Below are positions 52,105 to 59,217 of a DNA stretch of 64,000 nt, in pieces. Source of the DNA: Enterococcus_D entomosocium (lineage in GTDB: Bacteria > Bacillota > Bacilli > Lactobacillales > Enterococcaceae); assembly GCF_030441895.1 (NCBI RefSeq), contig NZ_JARJAS010000019.1. One strand, given 5' to 3'. Position 1 is the first letter of the stretch; each line of letters begins with the position of its first letter. Position numbers and translations under genes: made by a program. The notes beneath the pieces are model-generated. The model ran no database searches, had not been told where the DNA came from, and saw nothing but the letters and a program-made list of their open reading frames with translations.

Positions 52105-53118
52105 TTATTGTGCCATTTGCTCTACCAGTTCTTCCAAACCAGTCAAGGCTTGGTAGCCGTAGCCAAAGAGATAATTGTAGTCCATGCTGTAGACTTGTTT
52201 GTTTTTGATGGCTTTCATGCTAGAGAGTTTGTCGTTTTTGTATAAGCCTTCAATGATTTCTTGGCCGGAAACACTGCCTTCGATCGTTGACCAGTCGCCG
52301 ACGATCAAGACATCGGGATCCGTTTCGATCAAAGTTTCGACACTGACTTCCCCTGAATAGTCTTGAAACACATTGTTCAGTTTGATCATATCAAAGTTGC
52401 TATTGAAAAAAGACTCATCTTGAGCGGCATAGACACTGACAACACTAGGATCAGACATAAAGAGATGGGCAAAGGTTTGCTCTTCTTTGTCTGCTACTTT
52501 TTCTTCCAAGGCACTCTGACGATCCTTTAATTCTTTTTCAAAAGCAGCGGCTGCCTCAGGGACATTGAAGAGCTTACCAAGGTTTTCAATGTCTTGATAA
52601 ACAGAATCAAACGTCGCCCCAGTGACAGAGGTTTCTTGGACATAAGTCGGAATGCCCATCTCGTTCAAGGAATCAACGGTGCCGACGCCCCAATCTTGGT
52701 TATCGAAAAGTCCCCCGCGGCCAAAAATCAAATCTGGATCCACACTTAAGGCTGTTTCTTTACTGATATAGTCGCTGCCCAGGTCGTTGAGTTCTGCGTA
52801 ATCAGCAGCAACTTCCTCATCAGCGGCACCAAAGGTTGCACCGACACCCGCAATCTGATCCTTGAGGCCGAGATGCAGCAGCAATTCCGCTGCTGGTCGT
52901 GTGTTGGCAACGACTTTTTTTGGTGCCTCATTAAAGGTTTGATCCTTGGCGGTCCATTGCGTGCCGCCTTCTGCTTTGGTGTAGTTGCTGATGGTTAAGG
53001 GATACGTACTTTCTGCCTGTGAGGAAGAAGCCGAAGTTCCTTCATCCTTCGTATTGCCGCAAGCGCTTAATGTAAAGACTGCCAATCCTACCCCAATCAT
53101 TTTTCCCCATTTATTCAT
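52105..53118 (-). CDS. iron-siderophore-type ABC substrate-binding lipoprotein
   Basis: 337-aa extracytoplasmic binding protein of the FecB/FhuD/BtuF class III fold. The signal peptide ends in the lipobox LSAC (Cys about residue 19). The first lobe shows VVANTRPAAELLLHLGLKDQIAGVGATFG, and the second the VETLIETDPDVLIVGDW stretch. ATG at 53118 has SD AAAGGAGC and overlaps the ATPase gene by 8 bp. Fur-type control is indicated by the operon promoter. Siderophore, haem or cobalamin specificity cannot be told apart. Confidence 0.92.
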   Translation of the reverse strand: MNKWGKMIGVGLAVFTLSACGNTKDEGTSASSSQAESTYPLTISNYTKAEGGTQWTAKDQTFNEAPKKVVANTRPAAELLLHLGLKDQIAGVGATFGAADEEVAADYAELNDLGSDYISKETALSVDPDLIFGRGGLFDNQDWGVGTVDSLNEMGIPTYVQETSVTGATFDSVYQDIENLGKLFNVPEAAAAFEKELKDRQSALEEKVADKEEQTFAHLFMSDPSVVSVYAAQDESFFNSNFDMIKLNNVFQDYSGEVSVETLIETDPDVLIVGDWSTIEGSVSGQEIIEGLYKNDKLSSMKAIKNKQVYSMDYNYLFGYGYQALTGLEELVEQMAQ

Positions 53119-53893
53119 CTGTTTGCTCCTTTTCAAAATAATAATGAAACCCTAATCCGCTTGTGATCGGATGATGGTAAATACTGCATTTCACGCCATA
53201 GATTTCTTCGATCAGTTCTTCTGTCAGCAGCGTTTCTGGTTCGCCATACCCTACGACCCGACCATCTTTTAAGGCATAGATAATGTCGCAATAGTTGGCT
53301 GCTTGTTCCAAATTATGCAGCGCCGCCAACAAGCCAATCTTCAGATGCTTGACGGTCTCTAAGATTTCCAGCTGGTAACGGATATCCAAATGATTGGTCG
53401 GCTCATCGAGAATCATAAATTTCGGTTCTTGGGTGATGGCACGAGCAAGGACGACCCGCTGTTTTTCGCCTCCTGATAATGAGAGGTAGCTGCGTTTTCT
53501 GTAGGCACTTAGCCCTGTTTTGGCTAAGGCTTCGGTGACCAGTTCATGGTCGGCTTTGGTGTCTTGTTCCAACAACCCCTTGTGGGGCGTGCGGCCTAAA
53601 AGCACCATCTGTTCTACTGTTAAATCAAAGCTCAACTCATTGAATTGACTGACGACGCTGACTTGCTGGGCGACTTTTTTTTCGGAACTTTTCAAAATAT
53701 TCGTCTCACCCAGATAAATTTCGCCGCTGTCTGGTTTCAACGTTTTGTAGATGGCTTTTAACAACGTGGACTTCCCACTGCCATTAGACCCAATCAAACC
53801 GACAAATTGCCCTTGTGCGGTTTGGACGGAGATGTCTTTTAGAATCTGCTGATCCCCGATCGTCAGATTGAGCTTTTCAACTGCCAATTTCAT
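53111..53893 (-). CDS. iron-siderophore ABC ATPase (FecE-type)
   Basis: 260-aa ATPase. Walker A GSNGSGKST (about 36-44), signature LSGGEKQRVVLARA, Walker B FMILDEPTNHLDI, and LHNLEQA for the H-loop are all visible. ATG at 53893 follows GGGGTGACGAG. Five bp after the permease gene. Powers the FecCD-type permease. Confidence 0.95.
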   Translation of the reverse strand: MKLAVEKLNLTIGDQQILKDISVQTAQGQFVGLIGSNGSGKSTLLKAIYKTLKPDSGEIYLGETNILKSSEKKVAQQVSVVSQFNELSFDLTVEQMVLLGRTPHKGLLEQDTKADHELVTEALAKTGLSAYRKRSYLSLSGGEKQRVVLARAITQEPKFMILDEPTNHLDIRYQLEILETVKHLKIGLLAALHNLEQAANYCDIIYALKDGRVVGYGEPETLLTEELIEEIYGVKCSIYHHPITSGLGFHYYFEKEQTDE

Positions 53894-53897
53894 CTCG

Positions 53898-54971
53898 TCA
53901 CCCCCCAAAGTTGTATTGTCGTTTGACAATGATATAGATAAAGATCGGTGCGCCAATCAGCGCTGTAATGATCCCGATCGGCAGTTCGACTCCTTGCAGG
54001 GTCGAGCGGGCGATCACATCCGCCCAAATCAAAAACAACGCGCCTGTCAAAGCGGTCAAAGGCATCAACAGGCGATGATCCGAGCCGCTGACTCCACGTA
54101 CGATATGAGGAATGATCAAGCCGACAAAGCCGATCATCCCAGAATTCGCAACGATGATACTAGTTAATAGCGCTGCTAGCAGCATGTAAAAACGCCGATA
54201 GAAGGTCAGCTTGACCCCTAAGGTGGAAGCAACTTCATCCCCCAGCAAAAGCGTATTCAAAACACGGTATTGCGTCAGGAAGAACAGCGTGATCAAAGAA
54301 ACCAGAACCACGATAAAGCCCAATTTGTTCCAAGAAGCCGAGGCTAGGCTGCCCATCGACCAAAACGCTACGGTCTTCATCCCTTCTGCATTGCTAGCCA
54401 GATAGATGATCAAGTTTGAAACAGAGCTACATAAGGCACTGACGATCGTCCCCGACAGCACAAGTTTTGTGGAAGTCATTTTCCCACCGATACTGGCAAG
54501 CAGCAGCACCAAAATAGTCGCAATCCCCGCTCCTGCAAAGGCGCCAAACGATAAGCCCAGCTGCAAGACTAGCGCCGAGCCGCCAAAACCGACTAAGATG
54601 GCAAAGGTCGCCCCTAAGGATGCGCCGGAAGAGATCCCTAGGATATATGGATCTGCCAGCGGATTTTGGACCACTGCCTGCATCACTGCCCCGCTGATCG
54701 CTAACCCCATCCCCACAAAAATAGAAAGCAAGACCCGCGGTGCCCGAACAAACCAGACGATATTGATGTTTGCGTCTGAAATGCCTGAAAGATCACCAAC
54801 CAACCCGTGGCTGATTTTATAGAAGAGAATTTGGTAAACTTCGCCAAGGGTGATATTGGCTTGTCCGTTTGCCAAAGCAACTCCTGCAGATAAGAGAATG
54901 GCGACAACTAAAACACAGCAAATGATTGTCGACACCATCCAACGATTTGATTTAATCAACCCTACCGACAT
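53898..54971 (-). CDS. iron-siderophore ABC permease (FecCD family)
   Basis: 357-aa permease with about nine or ten helices. FecCD landmarks: NIVWFVRAPRVLLSIFVGMGLAISGAVMQ (split over about 69-97) and NPLADPYILGISSGASLGA (about 101-119), then GMIGFVGLIIPHIVR (about 285-299). As a single permease gene, it probably forms a homodimer. First gene of the operon with an AAAGGAG SD whose first bases overlap the stop codon of a Cys-rich micro-ORF. Confidence 0.94.
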   Translation of the reverse strand: MSVGLIKSNRWMVSTIICCVLVVAILLSAGVALANGQANITLGEVYQILFYKISHGLVGDLSGISDANINIVWFVRAPRVLLSIFVGMGLAISGAVMQAVVQNPLADPYILGISSGASLGATFAILVGFGGSALVLQLGLSFGAFAGAGIATILVLLLASIGGKMTSTKLVLSGTIVSALCSSVSNLIIYLASNAEGMKTVAFWSMGSLASASWNKLGFIVVLVSLITLFFLTQYRVLNTLLLGDEVASTLGVKLTFYRRFYMLLAALLTSIIVANSGMIGFVGLIIPHIVRGVSGSDHRLLMPLTALTGALFLIWADVIARSTLQGVELPIGIITALIGAPIFIYIIVKRQYNFGG

Positions 54972-54982
54972 GTGATTCTCCT

Positions 54983-55048
54983 TTATTCAGCACGAACTCC
55001 TCTGATTTCACAGCAAAAACAACCTGAGTGTTGCCTCGCCGCCATCAT
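54983..55048 (-). CDS. possible 21-aa Cys-rich leader peptide
   Basis: The frame encodes MMAARQHSGCFCCEIRGVRAE and its TAA stop overlaps the AAAGGAG SD of the permease gene, a layout suited to translational coupling. It contains three Cys in a CFCC cluster. No convincing SD precedes it, so translation is unproven. It lies within the roughly 190-nt leader downstream of a Fur-box promoter. An alternative 34-codon frame starting further upstream covers part of the same leader. Speculative. Confidence 0.3.
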   Translation of the reverse strand: MMAARQHSGCFCCEIRGVRAE

Positions 55049-55138
55049 AAAAGAAGCATCTGTGCGTTTTTTCGCTTATAAAAGTTCTTCTCATGAAAAG
55101 CGCCAAAGCCATGTGCTACTTTGACATCTATTTGCAAA

Positions 55139-55194
55139 TGAGAATCACTCTCAATGAATAGAGTCATTATAAGGAACCTTTTGTGAAATGTAAA
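55139..55194 (-). promoter_or_regulatory. Fur-box promoter of the iron importer operon
   Basis: Minus strand TTTACA (55189-55194), 17 bp, TATAAT (55166-55171). Just downstream, TGAGAATCACTCTCA (55139-55153) matches the 7-1-7 Fur consensus TGATAATNATTATCA at 12 of 15 positions. Iron-dependent repression is expected. Confidence 0.82.
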
Positions 55195-55199
55195 TAATT

Positions 55200-55338
55200 T
55201 TCTGAAAATTTCCTTAAATAAGAGTTATTCTAATGTTCGTGATTGATTGGGCATTTTCCTTTCCATTGACCTATCGAAAACACGGTACCCGTGAAGAAGC
55301 AAATTCTTCGGCAAAATAATCCAGTTTTTTTAATGATG
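55200..55338. other. spacer upstream of the iron operon
   Basis: No gene seen. Contains small inverted repeats CACGG-TAC-CCGTG (55281-55293) and GAAGAA / TTCTTC (about 55293-55309). Confidence 0.4.
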
Positions 55339-55339
55339 A

Positions 55340-55374
55340 AAAAAGACAGACTTCATTTCGTACGAAGTCTGTCT
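55340..55374 (-). terminator. ribH terminator
   Basis: Minus strand perfect 11-bp stem AGACAGACTTC / GAAGTCTGTCT with a 9-nt loop and a T run. Confidence 0.92.
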
Positions 55375-55439
55375 CCAGTCTGAAGCCTATGCTTAGGCAG
55401 GCTTGTTCTTGCTAGCTTCCCTTTGTTAGCACGTGAAAC

Positions 55440-55913
55440 CTATGCGTTGCCAAGGATTTGCTGATTCAACGAAATCATCTCCAAAAGACCTTGAGCGGCT
55501 TCACTGCCTTTATTGCCGGCTTTGGTTCCCGCTCGTTCAACGGCTTGTTCAATCGTTTCAGTCGTCAATACACCAAACATGATCGGAATGTCGGCATTCA
55601 GACCAATTTGGGCTACGCCTTTCGCCACTTCGTTTGAGATCAATTCATAGTGGGTCGTTGCTCCGCGAATCAAGGCACCTAATGTCACGATCCCATCGTA
55701 TTGTTTGTGGTCAACGATTTTTTTGGTAATATACGGAATCTCATAAGCACCTGGTACCCAATACACATCGATGTTTTCTGCTTTGACTCCATGACGCACC
55801 AAATTGTCTTTGGCGCCTTCCACTAACTTGGAAGTGATAAACTCGTTGAATCGTGAAACCACGATCCCTACTTTGACTGCCTCTCCCTGAAACGTTCCTT
55901 CAAATACTGTCAT
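55440..55913 (-). CDS. ribH: 6,7-dimethyl-8-ribityllumazine synthase
   Basis: Condenses the ribityl-pyrimidine with dihydroxybutanone phosphate to lumazine. The 157-aa subunit starts MTVFEGTFQGEAVKVGIVVSRFNEF (first 20 shown by motif VGIVVSRFNEF), with VPGAYEIP (about 54-61), GALIRGATTHYELI (catalytic His about 88) and FGVLTTETIEQA. Last gene of the rib operon, 21 bp after ribBA. Confidence 0.97.
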   Translation of the reverse strand: MTVFEGTFQGEAVKVGIVVSRFNEFITSKLVEGAKDNLVRHGVKAENIDVYWVPGAYEIPYITKKIVDHKQYDGIVTLGALIRGATTHYELISNEVAKGVAQIGLNADIPIMFGVLTTETIEQAVERAGTKAGNKGSEAAQGLLEMISLNQQILGNA

Positions 55914-55934
55914 CGCTCATTCTCCTTTGGTTGA

Positions 55935-57110
55935 TTAAATAGATAGGTAATGGTGAAACTTTTCTTTCTTCGTTTTCAAATAGCTGCTGTTTTCTTTATG
56001 CACAGGCATCTCCAGCGGTACCCGTGCTACTACCTTGATCCCTAAGCTTTCTAATTCCTTCACCTTGTCAGGGTTGTTGGTCATCAGTTGAATCTCCTGC
56101 ACTTCTAAGGAACGTAAAACATCGGCAGCAAACGTGTAATGACGGGCATCTGCTGCAAACCCTAATGCAATATTTGCTTCATACGTATCCATGCCTTGTT
56201 CCTGCAGCTGGTAGGCACGGAGCTTGTTCCGCAAGCCAATACCGCGGCCTTCTTGGCGTAGATACAAAATCGCACCACGGCCTTTTGCCTCGATCTGCCG
56301 CATCGCTTCTTGCAGCTGTTCGCCACAATCACAGCGATGAGAGCCGAAGACGTCGCCTGTTAAACACTCTGAATGGATCCGTAGTAACAGCGGCTCGGTA
56401 GTATGTTGAATCTCGCCTTTGGCTAGTAAAAGGTGTTCATTGCCGAATTCATCTTCAAATAAGGTCAATTGGAACGCCCCATAAGCCGTTGGCAGATCCA
56501 CCGTGATAGGTGCAGTTCCTCGTAGATATTCCGCCAACTCATCAATGGTCAAAAACGGCAGCTGCCATTTTTCTGCTAATTTTTTCAATTCTGGGACCCG
56601 AGCCATCGTGCCATCTTCATTTAAAATCTCACAAATGTAGGCTGCTTCCACGCTGCCAGCAAGCTTTGCTAAATCCACAGCCGCTTCTGTATGTCCTCTG
56701 CGTTCCAACACGCCGCCAGGTTGAGCGGTCAATGGGAAGATATGGCCAGGGCGATAAAAATCCGCAGCCTGTGACGCAGGATCAGCCAACTTTTCAATCG
56801 TCACTGCCCGGTCTTTCGCAGAAATTCCTGTACTCGTCGTCACGTGATCGACACTGATGGTAAACGCGGTGCCAAAGGCATCCGTATTATTGGCGGTCAT
56901 CTCAGGCAATGCCAGCTTTTCAGCGATCGCTTGTGAGATGGGTGCACAGATCAAGCCGCGGCCATAAGTCGCCATAAAATTGACAGATTCTGGCGTTGCG
57001 TATTCAGCGATCCCAATCAAATCTCCTTCTGATTCCCGATTTTCATCATCGGCGACAATCACTAAGCCGCCCTTTTTTAACCATTCCACTGCTTGTTCTA
57101 CTTTATGCAT
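55935..57110 (-). CDS. ribBA: bifunctional DHBP synthase/GTP cyclohydrolase II
   Basis: 391 aa. The N-terminal half (about 1-200) is RibB: metal and substrate motifs ADDENRESEGDLI and RRGHTEAAVDLA. The C-terminal half is RibA: zinc-binding CLTGDVFGSHRCDCGEQL (about 248-265) and RQEGRGIGL. Provides both precursors of riboflavin. ATG at 57110 has a modest AAGG SD; 13 bp after ribE. Confidence 0.97.
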   Translation of the reverse strand: MHKVEQAVEWLKKGGLVIVADDENRESEGDLIGIAEYATPESVNFMATYGRGLICAPISQAIAEKLALPEMTANNTDAFGTAFTISVDHVTTSTGISAKDRAVTIEKLADPASQAADFYRPGHIFPLTAQPGGVLERRGHTEAAVDLAKLAGSVEAAYICEILNEDGTMARVPELKKLAEKWQLPFLTIDELAEYLRGTAPITVDLPTAYGAFQLTLFEDEFGNEHLLLAKGEIQHTTEPLLLRIHSECLTGDVFGSHRCDCGEQLQEAMRQIEAKGRGAILYLRQEGRGIGLRNKLRAYQLQEQGMDTYEANIALGFAADARHYTFAADVLRSLEVQEIQLMTNNPDKVKELESLGIKVVARVPLEMPVHKENSSYLKTKKEKFHHYLSI

Positions 57111-57123
57111 CGTCTGCCTTCTT

Positions 57124-57711
57124 TCATTTTCGTTGGTATTTGACATATTTCCCGATCATATCCGTCTCGATATTGACCCACTCCCCTTGTTTCAACTGCC
57201 CCAGCGTCGTCTGGTCTTTGGAATGGGGGATCAAGCTAACGGAAAATGCCTGTGCCGTCGTCTGGGTAACCGTCAAACTGACGCCATTGATCGCAATCGA
57301 CCCTTGCGGAATGATTTCCCCTTGCACACTGACAGGATAAGCAAACGTCAAGATCAAGGCATTTTCCAACTGCTTTTTCTGGATCAAACGGGTCGTTACA
57401 TCAATGTGGCCAGCGACAAAGTGGCCTTCAAAGCGCTGCGTTGCTGCCATCGCTCGCTCCAAATTGACTTCGGCACCTACCGAGAGTTGTTTAAAGGTCG
57501 TTCGTTGAAAGGTTTCCGGCATGATATCCACCGTAAACGTCGTCGTTTGTTTGGCGATCGCCGTCAAACACGTACCATTGATCGCCATACTGTCTCCAAT
57601 CTGGTAATCCGCCAGCAAGCCTTCCGACGCACTGCAGGTTAGCTGGATCGTGCGGCTTTGCTTGCGGATCTCTTTGATGCGGCCTTTTTCCTGAATCAAT
57701 CCTGTGAACAT
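57124..57711 (-). CDS. ribE: riboflavin synthase, alpha chain
   Basis: 195-aa dismutase making riboflavin from two lumazines. Two homologous barrels: MFTGLIQEKGRIKEI with NGTCLTA at the first, and EGHFVAGHID with INGVSLTV at the second. The start ATG lies inside the end of ribD (16-bp overlap), so coupled. Confidence 0.96.
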   Translation of the reverse strand: MFTGLIQEKGRIKEIRKQSRTIQLTCSASEGLLADYQIGDSMAINGTCLTAIAKQTTTFTVDIMPETFQRTTFKQLSVGAEVNLERAMAATQRFEGHFVAGHIDVTTRLIQKKQLENALILTFAYPVSVQGEIIPQGSIAINGVSLTVTQTTAQAFSVSLIPHSKDQTTLGQLKQGEWVNIETDMIGKYVKYQRK

Positions 57712-58772
57712 TCCTCTTGTCTCCTTCCTCGGATGCAAACATCTTCCCCAACTGCTGTCACCGTCACCTCTGTTAGCTGCTGCAGCTGTTTCGGGGTACG
57801 TTCACTAGTAAAACTTGCGAGACTATTGCCCCCAAGAAACTTTGGCGCCACATAGGTAATGCTTTCTTGCCACAGTCCGCTGGCTAAAAAGGCATCATGG
57901 ATCGCAGCGCCTCCCTCCACGTAAAGCGATTGGACCTGTCGTGTGGCAAGCTCCTTCAACAATGCAGCGATCGTCAACTCTTCCAGCTGGATCACTGAGA
58001 CATGCGCTGGCAAATCACTGACAGCTGCCTGCTGCGTAAAAATCCACACAGGTGCCGAATCGTCGGCAAACAGTGCCAATTGGGATTGCGACAGCGTTCG
58101 TCCCCGACGGTCTACCACGATGCGAATCGGCGGAAAGCTGGTTTCAATCGTGGTCAATAAGGTGGGATCATCTGTCAACACCGTCTGACTGCCCACTAAG
58201 ATCCCTTGGTAGTCCCCACGTTCTTGATGAACGTTTTGCCAAACCGCTGAACCAGTGATCGCATTGCGGGTCTGCGCATCATGAGCGATCCGACCATCTA
58301 AAGTGATCGCTTGCTTCAATGCCACGTAAGGTAGCTGATGCTGATGGTAAAAATTATAGTGTGGATTCAAACGGCGCACTTCTGTTTCTTCGATACCCAC
58401 CAACACTTCGATGCCCTGATTTTCTAAAAAGCGCTTGCCTTGTCCAGCCACGATCGGGTTAGGGTCTAACTGGCCGACGACTACTTTTTTGATGCCGCTG
58501 TCGATGATCAGCTGGGTGCAAGGCGGCTGTTTTCCTTGATGGTTGCAAGGTTCTAACGTCACGTATAAAGTCGAATTGATTAGGTCTTCGGAGGAATGGC
58601 ATTGTTCGATGGCGTTTCGTTCCGCATGGGGCTGCCCATAGACTAAGTGAGCCCCTTTGGCAATGACCCGTTGCTCTTTGACGATCACAGCGCCCACTAG
58701 CGGATTGGTAAAGGTTTGGTAACGCCCTTTTTTGGCTTCTGCGATCGCCAAACGCATGTATTCGTTATGCAT
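57696..58772 (-). CDS. ribD: bifunctional deaminase/reductase RibD
   Basis: 358 aa. The N-terminal deaminase (about 1-145) shows zinc ligands HAERNAIE (about 49) and PCNHQGKQPPCT (about 75-86). The C-terminal reductase (about 146-358) shows VALKQAITLDGRIA and LYVEGGAAIHDAF. ATG at 58772 has an AGGAAG SD. First structural gene, immediately below the FMN riboswitch expression platform. Confidence 0.96.
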   Translation of the reverse strand: MHNEYMRLAIAEAKKGRYQTFTNPLVGAVIVKEQRVIAKGAHLVYGQPHAERNAIEQCHSSEDLINSTLYVTLEPCNHQGKQPPCTQLIIDSGIKKVVVGQLDPNPIVAGQGKRFLENQGIEVLVGIEETEVRRLNPHYNFYHQHQLPYVALKQAITLDGRIAHDAQTRNAITGSAVWQNVHQERGDYQGILVGSQTVLTDDPTLLTTIETSFPPIRIVVDRRGRTLSQSQLALFADDSAPVWIFTQQAAVSDLPAHVSVIQLEELTIAALLKELATRQVQSLYVEGGAAIHDAFLASGLWQESITYVAPKFLGGNSLASFTSERTPKQLQQLTEVTVTAVGEDVCIRGRRQEECSQD

Positions 58773-58797
58773 CTTCCTTCCTCCTTTCAATAAAAAA

Positions 58798-59021
58798 ATG
58801 CCTCGTGAGAATCTCACGAGGCATAGACAAACAAGACCGGCAAAAAATCAATTTTAGACGCACTGCGCCCCTTGAAATTTTGTGGTTTTTCTTCTCCCAT
58901 CCAGACTTTCACTGTCGGTGCCAGATTCACACTGGCTCCACCGCATAGCTATGCGGGTCACGGACTTCAAGCATTGTACTTGTCACCGTCGGTCGGGAAT
59001 TACACCCTGCCCCGAAGAATA
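58798..59021 (-). promoter_or_regulatory. FMN riboswitch (RFN element) with terminator
   Basis: The minus strand aptamer (58891-59021) begins with the TTCGGGGCAGGGTG box and ends with GTCTGGATGGGAGAAG, including the invariant GACCGACGGTGA-type segments. The expression platform ends in the terminator ATGCCTCGTGAGA / TCTCACGAGGCAT (58798-58824) followed by seven T. FMN binding should terminate ribDEBAH transcription. Confidence 0.97.
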
Positions 59022-59217
59022 CTATTCAATTCATGTGCATTTTAGCCCGACCATTTTTGTTTGTCAATAGGCCTGATTACAAGCCAATAGGAATTCCTCT
59101 TGGCTTTTTCTTTTGGCAATCCCAAAGAAGCGACAGCAGAAATCCCTTGTCGTTCCGCCATTTTCCTAAGCTGCAGCAAGGCGATTTTGCCTGTAAAAAA
59201 ATACGAGAAAACCTAGG

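Noticed and set aside
54990..55130. 34-codon minus-strand frame in the leader of the iron operon
   Set aside because: Starts without an SD and ends mid-leader without coupling to the permease; the 21-codon frame is the better, still weak, candidate.
59083..59114. Plus-strand hairpin AAGCCAA / TTGGCTT followed by T-rich sequence
   Set aside because: Looks like a terminator, but no plus-strand gene lies upstream; probably fortuitous or part of the riboswitch promoter region.
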